From NCBI GenBank assembly GCA_016213785.1, contig JACQZQ010000063.1, positions 1-64,000 on the forward strand: DNA of 64,000 nt, written 5' to 3'. The notes beneath the pieces were generated by a model. That model was not told where the DNA came from. It did no database searches and worked only from the letters and a program-made list of their open reading frames with translations. This stretch comes from Acidobacteriota bacterium (GTDB taxonomy: Bacteria > Acidobacteriota > Blastocatellia > Chloracidobacteriales > JADJPF01). This document shows, piece after piece, positions 1-9,972 of the stretch; position 1 is the first letter of the stretch; each line of letters begins with the position of its first letter. Both the position numbers and the translations under genes were made by a program.

Positions 1-3000
1 GCGTAAGGAGTCATTAGAGATATAGCCAGAAGTAAAAGCACGACCACCAAGGCTAGGGTCAAGTGATTCGCCAAAGGGAAGAAAGTCTCTGCGTACAATA
101 ACCTTGCCATCAAAGTTAGTAATAACCCTAGGGCTACCTAGATGATCTGGTGTGTGGAAGTGAAGCGGGTCATTATTATCAGAAGTAGCAACAAGACCAC
201 TTGCACCATAATAATACTCTTTAGTAGGACTACTAAGAGGAGGAAGGTTCTCTCCTTCATACTCAGCGATTAATTGAGAGTTGTTGTAGATAAAATGAGT
301 AATAACTCCATTTGCAGTTTTTCTAACCCTCAAACCACTGCCATCATACTCATAAGTAGCAATTACACTAAAACCACTAAGAACTTTAATTAGCCTATTT
401 TCTCCATCATACTCATAAGACTTACCACTAGGGTCAGCTATTAAGTTACCAGCATTGTCATAGAGATAACCAGCATCAGTAATTCTATTTTTATTGGGTG
501 AAATAGTAAGTTGTTGCTCATTAAGTCCAATTACTTCCTTTCTATTTCCATATCTGTCATAAACATACTCTTGCTGCCAAGAAAGGTTTGTTGCAATATC
601 TAGATTAGTAGCAGAATCCTTTTCAACTTTACTAATCAGAGAATTGGCAGAGGGTGGAGTTGGCTGGAAGGAGTAAAGACTATCAACACCTGAACTATTG
701 GTTGCATATAGCCTGAAAGTTTCACAATCAACATTCTCCACTTTAGCAACTTGACCTTGCCCTGAACCTATAAATTCTCCTCTAACAATAACATTTGAAA
801 GACTTCCAAATATCTTAATAACCCCTTCACTAGGGTCATTAGGGTCAACATAATTAAATGTAACATCCCTAGCAGAACTACAAGGTAGTGTTGCATTACC
901 AAAGACTTTTGCTGGTACTTTAGTAGTACATATAAACTTAAGTTTTTTAGGAATACGAGCAATAACTTCGGGTAATTCTGTTTGAGAAGTATTATAGAAA
1001 ATACCTAAGCTTAGGTTAAACCTCACAACTCCACTAGCAGAATCCAGAATCAAAGTGGGTCTAAAAATATTAGTAAGACCAAAGTCAGAAGCTAAAGCGT
1101 CTATTGCCAAAGCATTAGGGTTATCAGCAGAGGCTGCAAAATATTCAAAAGATGCTGAACGGCGAGTATTGAAATCTTGGTTATCAATCTCAAAGTTTAC
1201 CCCATTAGTGTCAAGGTCTAAACCAGCAGAAACACGCGAAGTATTTGGAGGAATAACAACTGACAACCTCTCAGCTACAAGATAGAGATGTTGACCATTA
1301 CCTGCTTGACGATCACCTAAGTTAAGCTCAAAAGCAATGGTAGCTCCTGCTCCAGAATTATCTCCAGGACTAGAAAGAATCTCAAAATGAGTGTCAGTTT
1401 CTCTAACATTATCTGACTTAAATAAGACTCTATTGTCAAACTCACAAAACTGATTATTAGCATACTCACTAGCTTTAGATAAACGGTTAAGCTCATCATA
1501 CTTAAAGTCTTGTGTTATAGGGTCAGAAGAACCTGAAGTTAAAGTAATCCTAGCAATATTACCATTGTTTCTATTTTCTTGAACGATACCATTATCAGTA
1601 AGTGTACCATAGACATAATCTATTCTCATTTTATCGCTAGCAGAAGTAGAAACACTAGTGCCTAAACTAATGGAGGTTGGTTGTAATCTAGAATTGTACT
1701 TAATACTATGCTCAAGGCTATTACCTAAACTCTGTACACTAAGAGAACCACTAGCTGTGTACTCTATTTCTTTACTTAAAAGAAAACCATTTCGAGTAAC
1801 TTGAGATAATTGACCTGCAATATTATAGTTATGCGCTATCACCTTACCAGAAGGATAAGTATGTTGGGTAGGTAAAGATGCTAGGTTATAATCATTCTCA
1901 CTAGTATGATGTCTTCCACTGAGCAGTTGAGAGTTTTTAGTAATTCGTCCTCCAACATCATAAGTATGAAACCAAGCAGTAGCACTTTGGCTAGAAGTAC
2001 TAGCACTTGCCATAGCAGTTTTACGCCCAAGAGTGTTTTGGAAAGAAAAGCTTGGCGGTAGAAATACTCCTGAAGGTAACGAAGAAGGTATTACATCATA
2101 AAAGTAACTAACATCAGGAGTTGAATTAGAGTAGTTTTTTGTTGCTAAACGATTGAGCGAGTCATAAGTATAAATAGTAGTAATATTACGAGCATCAACT
2201 TTTCTAGTCAAATTGCTAGCATCATCATATTGATAAGTAGTAGTACCAGAAGAAAATTCAGAACCACTCTCAGGACTAGTAGCACTAATTAACCTGCTTA
2301 GAGCATCATAAGCAAAAGTACGAACTTGGACACCTTGATTTACTTGTTCTAGGTTGCTTCTAGCGTCATAACGATAGCTTGTTATTTGGTCTAGAATATT
2401 AAATTCTGAAGAAGGCTCATAAACTTTAACAAGTCTGCCTGCTGCATCTGTCTCACTCTTACGTTGCTTACCTGCTTGGTCTGTTACTGTTACTAAATTT
2501 GTATCATAAAGAGTATTAACTGTCCCTGTTAGATTATTTGCATTATCAAAGGTTTGAATCCTAAATACTCTGCTAAGGGCATCATATTGACTTATTGTAT
2601 ATCCATCTGTTGTAGATGAAGTTTGGCGAAAAGGATTTGTAATTTTTTCTACTCTTCCTAATGCATCATAGAAAGTTTCTGATTTTACTTCGCCATTAGG
2701 ATCTGTTCTTCTTTGTCTAGTTGTTCTTAAAAATCCATCAAACTCACTCTTAGAAGTTAACACCCTTCCATTATCTAAAGACGTTTTAACCTCCACAGTG
2801 TTTGGATAAGCACCCGGTGCACTATAAGTGTAACTAGTGCGTCCAAATCCTCCCTGTGCGTTATCTAGGGGTCTTATTTCCAAGGTTAGACGATCTAGCT
2901 GGTCGTTATATTGAAAACTTGTAATGTCTCCATTAAATCCTGTGCTAGAAAGTACTGCTCCTGTATCAAAATCAAAGCTCCTACTAGAAGTTAGAACCCG

Positions 3001-5295
3001 ATTTCCGCTTACTCCTCCACTTACATACTGCTTGGTTTGTTCTGGAAATGTGAATTGTGATGTCAATTCATAGATAGTTTCTGTTCTTTGCTCAGGATTT
3101 GGCCCTAACACTTCCACTACATTTCCTAATACATCATAGTGGGAGTAGAGTATAGATGCTTCTGGCTTTCCAACTCCTGTTGTTACACTAGTAACATTAC
3201 CTCTTTGTACCCTACTTGGACTTTGATAACGCTGTGCATGAGTATTTACTGTAAGGGTTCTTGGTACTAAAGCAGCATTATTTGTCCCACTATACTGGTC
3301 ATACTCATATTTTGCTGTATTTTCTGCATCACCTGACGCATTTTTTATCGTTTCAGTGTCAATAAGTGAACGTAAATGAGTGTCTAACACAGTCTCTAAG
3401 TCTTGTCCTTCTTGTGCATTCAGAGAGGTGTAATCTATTCCATTTAATGTACTTATATAAGTACGCTCTACTTGTCTTATGATTTCGTTATTGTAACCTG
3501 TTAATGTTTCCCTTGTGACGTTGTTAAACTGGTCATATTCATAGTCAGTTTTACTAGTTTTTGGCGTTGTACCATCAAGCAAACTATTAGTAATTTTAGT
3601 TACTCTTGGGTTATTTTCTGGCTGCGCTAATGTATTTTCATCTGCACCTGCTACCCACGCTACCCCAGATTGCTGTTTATATTTAGTAATAGTACGTCGC
3701 ATTGCGGTTGTACCATCAAAGTTAAATTGTTCTGTTTCAAGCTCTTTACCTTCTAACCAAGGTCGATATCCTGTTCGAGCTGGTGTCCCTCCCATTCTAT
3801 CTAATCCTCGCTTAGGATGACCCGAAAATTTATGCGTGCTTTTACTTAAAATCCTCTCTCCATCATTAGGATCTACCTCTGTTTGCTCAACAGTTACATC
3901 TCCATTATCTATTTTTGCTGGATCTGTTGGGTCAGAATACGTAACTTTACCTTCAATTGGCCCATTATCAGAAGGATATGTCCTTCTTGCCACCACCCGT
4001 CGGAAAATTTGATTCAAAATAGTGTCATAACCACCGTTATTTAGACCAATATTTGGCCCCATATCAAATTCAACTACACCTCTAGCTGGTGTTTTTACCC
4101 TTACTACTTCTCCATAACTGTTATATTTGAATTCCCATTCATGTCCCTCAGGGCTACCACTAGGGTCAGAGTCAGGTAAAATAACCTCACTTACTGTTCT
4201 AGGATTAAAAGAAAAACCTGGAACTGACATTTGAACTGCTTCAACTGGAAATAATTCATCTATATTCTTTCTAGATTCATTTGCAGCTAAATGATTCTCT
4301 AGTCTACCCCCTCTAATTGTAGTAACTCTTGCTTGTCCTAATATGCCTTTAACTGTAACTGTAGCTAAAATTCTGGCAGACACATCATAGCGAACTTCTA
4401 TTGTTCGCCCCATGTTGTCAGTCACTCTTTTTAAGCGATTGCCTTCATAAGTATATTCAATAATATTGCCATTATTATCTCGTTGCTTTACTACCCTACC
4501 TTGCTCTATACGAAAACGTGTTCCATCTCTAAGATACACATACCCGCTTATATTAGTGTTGCTTAGACTAAAGAACCCATCTTTGATTTCTGTATCACTA
4601 ACGAAAGTAGCAGAAGTCCCATCTTTTGACTCAAAACGTTTGCCTCTAGACACACCCTCACAGTTGACTAAAAACCTTGGTTCTCCATCATAAATTCTAT
4701 CTCTAAAGTCATAAGTTGTCCCATCTGGTGCAGTAAATGTAACTATACTAATGGTTTTCTCAGGTTTAACTGGTTGGACTCCTGGCCCTGGAAACACACA
4801 TGTTCGGTTTGCTTTGTTATATATGGCAGTGCTTACAACTCTTAGACTTCCTGCATGAATTGTCCATCCTGCTCCTAATGACGATATTTCAGGATCAGGC
4901 TCACTATAACTTGGTATATATGCAACACTCACAGTAGAAGGTTCATTTATTATCCTCGCTGTAACATCTGTTTCCACTTTATCCACATACCATAACTTAG
5001 AGTTATAACTAAGCACTACTCCTGCACTCATTCCCCCTCTGCTAGTTAAACTAGCTAAAGGAAAGGACATAGACACATTCCCATTAAAAAGATTTATTTT
5101 ATCAAAGTTGCTTCCTCCATAACTGCCTAAAGGATTTACTCCTTTAGCAAGCCCTGTAGGAATTGATTGTGTTGTAGGACTAGTAGTTATTACGTTAGGG
5201 GTTTGTCTTGGAGGTGGATTAGTTTGACCAACAACCAAAGTAACCATTTTTAACGCTATGAAGATTGCAACAATATTTCTTTTCCAACTAAACAT
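1..5295 (-). CDS. RHS-repeat secreted protein (3' end beyond window)
   Basis: An open frame of 1765 codons runs from an ATG at 5295 off the left edge, so the C-terminus is missing. The N-terminus has a short basic segment and a hydrophobic stretch (IVAIFIALKMVTLVVG), likely a signal peptide. Next comes the entry module common in RHS proteins (NLFNGNVSMSFPLASL), then many degenerate YD-type repeats. Near the cut edge it reads DHLGSPRVITNFDG followed by RRDFLPFGESL, the approach to the conserved RHS core, so the core and any C-terminal toxin or variable tip lie outside. RHS proteins form large beta-cage shells at the surface or around exported effectors. AAGGAA precedes the ATG by about 7 bases. 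The gene starts 21 bp after the PKD-repeat gene and probably shares its transcript. Family is certain; effector function is unknown. Confidence 0.9.
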   Translation of the reverse strand, partial: MFSWKRNIVAIFIALKMVTLVVGQTNPPPRQTPNVITTSPTTQSIPTGLAKGVNPLGSYGGSNFDKINLFNGNVSMSFPLASLTSRGGMSAGVVLSYNSKLWYVDKVETDVTARIINEPSTVSVAYIPSYSEPDPEISSLGAGWTIHAGSLRVVSTAIYNKANRTCVFPGPGVQPVKPEKTISIVTFTAPDGTTYDFRDRIYDGEPRFLVNCEGVSRGKRFESKDGTSATFVSDTEIKDGFFSLSNTNISGYVYLRDGTRFRIEQGRVVKQRDNNGNIIEYTYEGNRLKRVTDNMGRTIEVRYDVSARILATVTVKGILGQARVTTIRGGRLENHLAANESRKNIDELFPVEAVQMSVPGFSFNPRTVSEVILPDSDPSGSPEGHEWEFKYNSYGEVVRVKTPARGVVEFDMGPNIGLNNGGYDTILNQIFRRVVARRTYPSDNGPIEGKVTYSDPTDPAKIDNGDVTVEQTEVDPNDGERILSKSTHKFSGHPKRGLDRMGGTPARTGYRPWLEGKELETEQFNFDGTTAMRRTITKYKQQSGVAWVAGADENTLAQPENNPRVTKITNSLLDGTTPKTSKTDYEYDQFNNVTRETLTGYNNEIIRQVERTYISTLNGIDYTSLNAQEGQDLETVLDTHLRSLIDTETIKNASGDAENTAKYEYDQYSGTNNAALVPRTLTVNTHAQRYQSPSRVQRGNVTSVTTGVGKPEASILYSHYDVLGNVVEVLGPNPEQRTETIYELTSQFTFPEQTKQYVSGGVSGNRVLTSSRSFDFDTGAVLSSTGFNGDITSFQYNDQLDRLTLEIRPLDNAQGGFGRTSYTYSAPGAYPNTVEVKTSLDNGRVLTSKSEFDGFLRTTRQRRTDPNGEVKSETFYDALGRVEKITNPFRQTSSTTDGYTISQYDALSRVFRIQTFDNANNLTGTVNTLYDTNLVTVTDQAGKQRKSETDAAGRLVKVYEPSSEFNILDQITSYRYDARSNLEQVNQGVQVRTFAYDALSRLISATSPESGSEFSSGTTTYQYDDASNLTRKVDARNITTIYTYDSLNRLATKNYSNSTPDVSYFYDVIPSSLPSGVFLPPSFSFQNTLGRKTAMASASTSSQSATAWFHTYDVGGRITKNSQLLSGRHHTSENDYNLASLPTQHTYPSGKVIAHNYNIAGQLSQVTRNGFLLSKEIEYTASGSLSVQSLGNSLEHSIKYNSRLQPTSISLGTSVSTSASDKMRIDYVYGTLTDNGIVQENRNNGNIARITLTSGSSDPITQDFKYDELNRLSKASEYANNQFCEFDNRVLFKSDNVRETDTHFEILSSPGDNSGAGATIAFELNLGDRQAGNGQHLYLVAERLSVVIPPNTSRVSAGLDLDTNGVNFEIDNQDFNTRRSASFEYFAASADNPNALAIDALASDFGLTNIFRPTLILDSASGVVRFNLSLGIFYNTSQTELPEVIARIPKKLKFICTTKVPAKVFGNATLPCSSARDVTFNYVDPNDPSEGVIKIFGSLSNVIVRGEFIGSGQGQVAKVENVDCETFRLYATNSSGVDSLYSFQPTPPSANSLISKVEKDSATNLDIATNLSWQQEYVYDRYGNRKEVIGLNEQQLTISPNKNRITDAGYLYDNAGNLIADPSGKSYEYDGENRLIKVLSGFSVIATYEYDGSGLRVRKTANGVITHFIYNNSQLIAEYEGENLPPLSSPTKEYYYGASGLVATSDNNDPLHFHTPDHLGSPRVITNFDGKVIVRRDFLPFGESLDPSLGGRAFTSGYISNDSLR

Positions 5296-5316
5296 AATCT
5301 ATTTCCTTGTCTATAC

Positions 5317-8031
5317 TTAAGGTACTACTGTAATTGTGCATGTCCATTCAGGCCGACCTGACACTGTAATTGTCGCTGTTCCTACTTCCAAAGTAGCATC
5401 CATAAAAATGTCTTCCCCTGCTTTTGCTAACATACTTAAAGTTTGACTACCCTGTGTGAATACATAAGTGAGTTCTAATCCACTGCGATTGCGAATAATT
5501 ATAGTTTTTTCCCCTGCTTTTACTCTCAATTCATCAGACTCAAACCCATATCCATTTGAATAAAGAGGAAGATGCTTCCTCACTCTGAGATTGACTACCA
5601 TTTCATCACTTGAACTAAGCTGACCATCTGTAGCTGAAAATTTCAGTCTATAAACTCCAGCTAACTCAAAGACTACAAAAGTAGTTAAAGAATTAGGGTC
5701 ACTAAAACTAACATTTGAAGGGCCTTCAACCTTACTCCAAGTAAAACTAAGGTTAGACCCTACAGGAAATCCATCATCACTAGCTGTTGCACTTAAAGCT
5801 ATCACCTCAGGTAATAAAACATCTATATCCGCTCCTGCTGAAACCACAGGTGCTTGATTAGCACCAGCATTAACAATAACTATCACATCATCGCTAGATG
5901 ATAATGCGCTATCACTTGCTGTAAGTCTCAAAGTGTAAGTTCCTGCAACTAAAAATGATGCTTGTGTGATTGCTCCATTAGCATTAGTAAATGTAACTGC
6001 TCCAGGGCCTTCAACCCTACTCCAGGTAAGTGTTAATTGACTTGGAGGATTTGGGTTACCATCATCTGACACTTGTCCTTGCAAAGTTACTGAGTTAGGT
6101 AAATTAATAGTTTGATCCTGACCTGCATTTACTTGGGGAGCTTGGTTATTAACTTGTACTGGATTTACTGTGATTGTTAGATCATCTGTACCTGTTAATA
6201 TTGAATCTGTTGCACTTAACCTTAATACATAAACTCCTGCTTGGCTAAATGTTGCACTTGTTGTAGCTGTGTTTGCGCTAGAAAAACTTACTGTTCCACT
6301 TCCACTTACTTTGCTCCAAGATAGAGTAAGTTGGCTGGGGGGATTAGGTAGACCATCATCTGTCACTGTTGCAGTTAAATTAGCAACACTTGGTAAAGTT
6401 ATTGTTTGGTCTTGACCTGCTGAAACCACAGGCGCTTGATTTTGTGGTGGTTGCTGATTAACTGTAATTGTAACTGTGTCTGAAGCACTTAATTGACTAT
6501 CACTAGCCTCAAGTTTTAGAACATAATTACCAGCTGCACTAAAAGTCGCTGTTGTTGTAAGAGCATTAGCGTTACTAAACGTTACTGTTGCTCCTGATGG
6601 AGATGATACTTTACTCCAAGTTACTGTTACTTGCCCTGGAGGGTTAGGTAGACCATCGTCTGTTACAGTTGCTGCTAAATTTACTTTATTGGTTGGTAAA
6701 GTAATGCTTTGGTCAAGACCTGCATTTACACTAGGAGTTTGATTTATTCCATCTGTCCTAATTATATCTACTGTAGAAAGTCCTGAATTTCCAAATATAT
6801 CTGTTGCTGTTACTGTGATTGTATTATTGCCATTAGCAATAGGTATTGTGGCTGTATAATTGCTAGCAGTAATATTAGCAGTAACATTATTAACTTTAAC
6901 CTGTGTAACTACACTATCATCGCTAAAACTTCCTGTTACTATTATAGTTGCTGTATTTATAGTTTGATTAGGTGTAGGGCTAGAAATACTAACTTGAGGA
7001 GAAAGACTATCTTGAACAAAACCCTTTAATAGACTATTTGCATTTAAGTTTGCTCTATCACAAATAAGTAAGCCTGTTAATTTACTGTTAGAGTTAAGGT
7101 TTACTGTTCCTAGAGGTGCTTTTATTGCTCCATAAACCTCTGTATTTGAGTTAAGGGTTACTCCTCCATTAGATATGTTCAAAGACAAAGATACTGGACT
7201 TGAGGCATTGCCTACTTTTACATTACTACTTAAATTTACTGTATTTTGTATATTTAAGGTAACAGAACCCTTTACTTGTATCTCAGTGCTAGAATTAAGA
7301 TTTAGACCTTGTAAATTATATGTTGTGCTTTGGTTATCTACACCTAATATAAAACCAGAATTACTATTAGAAGTAATTTGTCCATAACTACCTGGAGGGA
7401 CAGCTAATAACCCATAACTGGAGTTAAGGGTTAAATTCCTAATAGTAGAAAAATCTCCAGGAGACTGATTTTTAGTTAAAGTAACATCTCTATTACCTTG
7501 AGGTGGAGCAACATTACCAAGATTGTTGATTACTATAGGATCTGTTTTTGTGATTATGTGATTAAGAGTAGTATTGCTATTAAGATTGATACTATAACCT
7601 GTAGGGTTTGAACTTCCTGTGCCTGCTATTGTTCCTCTATATGTACTATTACCACCTGCATTAATATTGATGTTAGGTGTTCCTGCAACATAGATATTTC
7701 CTGTTACAACCGTATTTGAATTAATACTAAAGGATTCTCCTTCTAATACTCTTATGGCCCCTTCAACTCTATTACCATTAAGATTAGGCGAATGTCTTGT
7801 TATTAAAACATCGGATGGAAATTGTAAGCTAGGACTAACACTAGTATTACTCTTAGAAACTGACTTATTTAGATTTTTGTTGTCATCTATTTTGTGCCCT
7901 GCTAAAGCTAAAACTTTAACATCTAGCAAATTTGTTATTAACAACAATGCTAACAAACACCTATTCCAAGCATTAAAGCGGTTCTTACTAACAGTCTTGT
8001 TTTGCTTAAAGTTGTCTTTTCTTTGATTCAT
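5317..8031 (-). CDS. Secreted PKD/Ig-repeat surface protein
   Basis: A 904-residue exported protein. A basic N-terminus and a hydrophobic segment around residues 25-45 look like a signal peptide. Residues ~60-340 are Asn/Ser-rich with recurrent LNSNT motifs, probably a beta-solenoid or polymer-forming fold. Residues ~346-430 resemble a bacterial Ig-like domain. Four PKD-like repeats follow, starting near 430, 531, 629 and 724; each begins NQ(A/T)P-V-AG-D and ends in a DTVTITVN-like strand. The last ~85 residues form a separate beta domain, possibly cupredoxin-like but without an obvious copper site. No catalytic motif was seen. It is immediately upstream of the RHS gene in the same orientation, so a joint role in surface display or adhesion is inferred. 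Confidence 0.85.
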   Translation of the reverse strand: MNQRKDNFKQNKTVSKNRFNAWNRCLLALLLITNLLDVKVLALAGHKIDDNKNLNKSVSKSNTSVSPSLQFPSDVLITRHSPNLNGNRVEGAIRVLEGESFSINSNTVVTGNIYVAGTPNININAGGNSTYRGTIAGTGSSNPTGYSINLNSNTTLNHIITKTDPIVINNLGNVAPPQGNRDVTLTKNQSPGDFSTIRNLTLNSSYGLLAVPPGSYGQITSNSNSGFILGVDNQSTTYNLQGLNLNSSTEIQVKGSVTLNIQNTVNLSSNVKVGNASSPVSLSLNISNGGVTLNSNTEVYGAIKAPLGTVNLNSNSKLTGLLICDRANLNANSLLKGFVQDSLSPQVSISSPTPNQTINTATIIVTGSFSDDSVVTQVKVNNVTANITASNYTATIPIANGNNTITVTATDIFGNSGLSTVDIIRTDGINQTPSVNAGLDQSITLPTNKVNLAATVTDDGLPNPPGQVTVTWSKVSSPSGATVTFSNANALTTTATFSAAGNYVLKLEASDSQLSASDTVTITVNQQPPQNQAPVVSAGQDQTITLPSVANLTATVTDDGLPNPPSQLTLSWSKVSGSGTVSFSSANTATTSATFSQAGVYVLRLSATDSILTGTDDLTITVNPVQVNNQAPQVNAGQDQTINLPNSVTLQGQVSDDGNPNPPSQLTLTWSRVEGPGAVTFTNANGAITQASFLVAGTYTLRLTASDSALSSSDDVIVIVNAGANQAPVVSAGADIDVLLPEVIALSATASDDGFPVGSNLSFTWSKVEGPSNVSFSDPNSLTTFVVFELAGVYRLKFSATDGQLSSSDEMVVNLRVRKHLPLYSNGYGFESDELRVKAGEKTIIIRNRSGLELTYVFTQGSQTLSMLAKAGEDIFMDATLEVGTATITVSGRPEWTCTITVVP

Positions 8032-8539
8032 ATTCCCTACTTAGCAATCTAATGAAAGATTTATTACTACTTCCTCAATATGTTATTTTTAGCTTAGTAT
8101 ACTTTCTTTAATACAAAGGAAAAGTCATTATACACATGTAGTTTTATCTTGCAACATAAATCTTAATTGTTTTGTTATAAATTATTATATACTGTATTAA
8201 ATACTATTGTTGGTTGGTTTGTAGTAGTCTTAATTTTGCTTCTTGGTTTCATCAAAAGCAAAAGCTATTTAGGGTAATTCACTTCTCCAAAGCCTTCAGT
8301 AAAACAATTGTTTTAGAATATTTGGAAAAGGTTCAGAGCAAGCTAGAGGTTGTATTAAAGTTGAAGGTAACACTAATATAATGGAGTGTTTTAGAGAATG
8401 AGAACAATAGAGGTAAATATTTATTACCTAGAATGCGGCTCACAAATTAAAGTTAGTAATAAGTAATAATTAGATAATAGGGGTGTTTCTTTTGTGATGT
8501 TGTATGAAAAAGACTAAGCTACTTTAATATTAAGAGTTA
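8032..8539. other. AT-rich intergenic region
   Basis: About 500 bases between the start of the PKD-repeat gene and the end of the KH-domain gene, both on the minus strand. I see no convincing coding frame, RNA gene or strong terminator. The part next to 8031 should hold the promoter of the PKD/RHS operon, but no unambiguous -35/-10 pair could be chosen. Confidence 0.5.
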
Positions 8540-8860
8540 TTACTCTTCTATTATGTCAACAATTGCATCAACATCAGCCTTAGCAGCAGCAACACGCATT
8601 AGGGTTCGCACAGTACCAATGGTTTTACCACCTCGGCCAAGTAATTTTCCCATATCTGTCTTTGCGACTTTAATTGTATAGTAGAATTTACCTTGTCTTT
8701 CGCGTTCCGTTACTACTACATCATCTTTACTATCAACTAAAGTGATAATTAAAAACTCCAATAGTTCTTTTAGCCGATGACGACGGCGCGGAGCAGGTCT
8801 TTCTGATATTCGGGGTTCTCTGTAAGTGTCAGGTCTATTACTAAATCTATGATTCCTCAT
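8540..8860 (-). CDS. khpA: KH-domain RNA-binding protein KhpA
   Basis: 106 residues. After a basic Arg-rich N-terminal extension (~1-30) comes a single type II KH domain with the GRGG loop at residues 75-78 inside MGKLLGRGGKTIGTVRTLM, the hallmark of the KhpA (YlqC) family. KhpA binds RNA, often with KhpB, and influences cell division and small-RNA regulation. In many genomes it lies between rpsP and rimM-trmD. Here those partners are absent and the gene follows an unrelated membrane-protein gene by about 140 bp. The ~30-residue basic extension is longer than in typical 75-80-residue KhpA. Assignment is firm. Confidence 0.9.
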   Translation of the reverse strand: MRNHRFSNRPDTYREPRISERPAPRRRHRLKELLEFLIITLVDSKDDVVVTERERQGKFYYTIKVAKTDMGKLLGRGGKTIGTVRTLMRVAAAKADVDAIVDIIEE

Positions 8861-8999
8861 GGTTTTTATTCCAAATTAGTGAATAAACTGGGTTTTTATT
8901 ATAAATAAAATAGAAGTTCTAATTATGTCTTTGAAGTGAGCAATGTTAACAAAAAAATAGTTATTACCCTAGCCTTATTAGCAGATTAGTTTTTCTTTA

Positions 9000-9782
9000 T
9001 TACAAAGTAGGTGATGATTTTCCTAGAGACTTTTCTAAATCAGTATTTACAAAACGACGATAACTTAAAACCGTAATTACACTACCAACAATACCATAAG
9101 CTAAAAGTAACAGGCTATCATAAAATCCCAGGTTTCCACCGCTAATTAAGCGTAAAAGTATAAAAGCTATTAAAAGTAAAATGGGGCTAGACATTAAAAC
9201 TACATTAATTGTTCTACCCCAACTAATCCAACGTAAGTATTTATTTTGGTTAGAAAGCTCTGACAAGCTAAGCAATAGAGTCCCTAAAAGAAGTAAAGGG
9301 ACAAAAGAAGGATCAGGAAAGAAAAACTTTAATGCAAACCCAATTGTTGCAAAAGCAATCATTATTAAGGGTTTTACTCTAAAGCTACTAACTTTACCTA
9401 TATAATCTAGTAGCTGGTATTTTAAGCTCATCCAAGTTATTACGTAGGCAATAGCTATAAAGCCTAGAATTTCATAACTCCAAAGGGTTGAAAGTGATAG
9501 CCCATAACCAAAAGAAAAACAAACTAGACCTAAAAGTTCTACAATCAAAGCAAATTGATGTTGCCAAGGAATTTCACGGTCTACTATTTGAAGCCTTGTA
9601 TATTCAATAATAGCCTCTATTTCTGGCTCGGTGATCTGCGGGTTTTGCTGTTTTATTTCTTCAATTTTAGCTCCATTTATTAAGGTTTCGACTAAAGGTA
9701 GAGCTAAAACCTGAGAAACGCGAAGTGTAGGCTGTCCTTTAGCTACTGCTGGATCAATAACAATTTGCTCTCTCCAACCCAT
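9000..9782 (-). CDS. DUF433 domain fused to a six-helix membrane protein
   Basis: 260 residues. Residues ~1-72 match DUF433: an IVIDPAVAKGQPTLRVSQVL start, then a helical stretch with NGAKIEEIKQQNPQITEPEIEAIIEY. DUF433 usually occurs as a small free-standing antitoxin-like protein, often beside a PIN-like toxin (DUF5615). From ~75 on, about six hydrophobic helices form an integral membrane domain I do not recognise. AGGG lies a few bases before the ATG at 9782. No toxin partner is adjacent. The fusion suggests a DNA- or protein-binding domain tethered to the membrane; the function is unknown. Confidence 0.7.
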   Translation of the reverse strand: MGWREQIVIDPAVAKGQPTLRVSQVLALPLVETLINGAKIEEIKQQNPQITEPEIEAIIEYTRLQIVDREIPWQHQFALIVELLGLVCFSFGYGLSLSTLWSYEILGFIAIAYVITWMSLKYQLLDYIGKVSSFRVKPLIMIAFATIGFALKFFFPDPSFVPLLLLGTLLLSLSELSNQNKYLRWISWGRTINVVLMSSPILLLIAFILLRLISGGNLGFYDSLLLLAYGIVGSVITVLSYRRFVNTDLEKSLGKSSPTL

Positions 9783-9972
9783 TTTTCCCTCTTTTCATAA
9801 GAATCTTAAGAAATTAGTGACTTTTAATTAGGACATTAAGAGATTAAGAATAAGATTATTATTATCTGATTTGTTAGCTCAAGCTTTGGTTCAAGCTTTT
9901 TCCTACACATGTTATTATTAGTTTTTCTTAAATAAATCAATAAAAATTTTATTAGGATTTAATCAATAACTT

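Noticed and set aside
7754-8026. Plus-strand open frames opposite the PKD-repeat gene.
   Set aside because: Antisense to a gene with clear signal peptide and domains; no ribosome site or family match.
9783-9972. Cobalamin or SAM riboswitch in the metH leader.
   Set aside because: The leader is short and AT-rich, with no B12-box-like or SAM-box motif.
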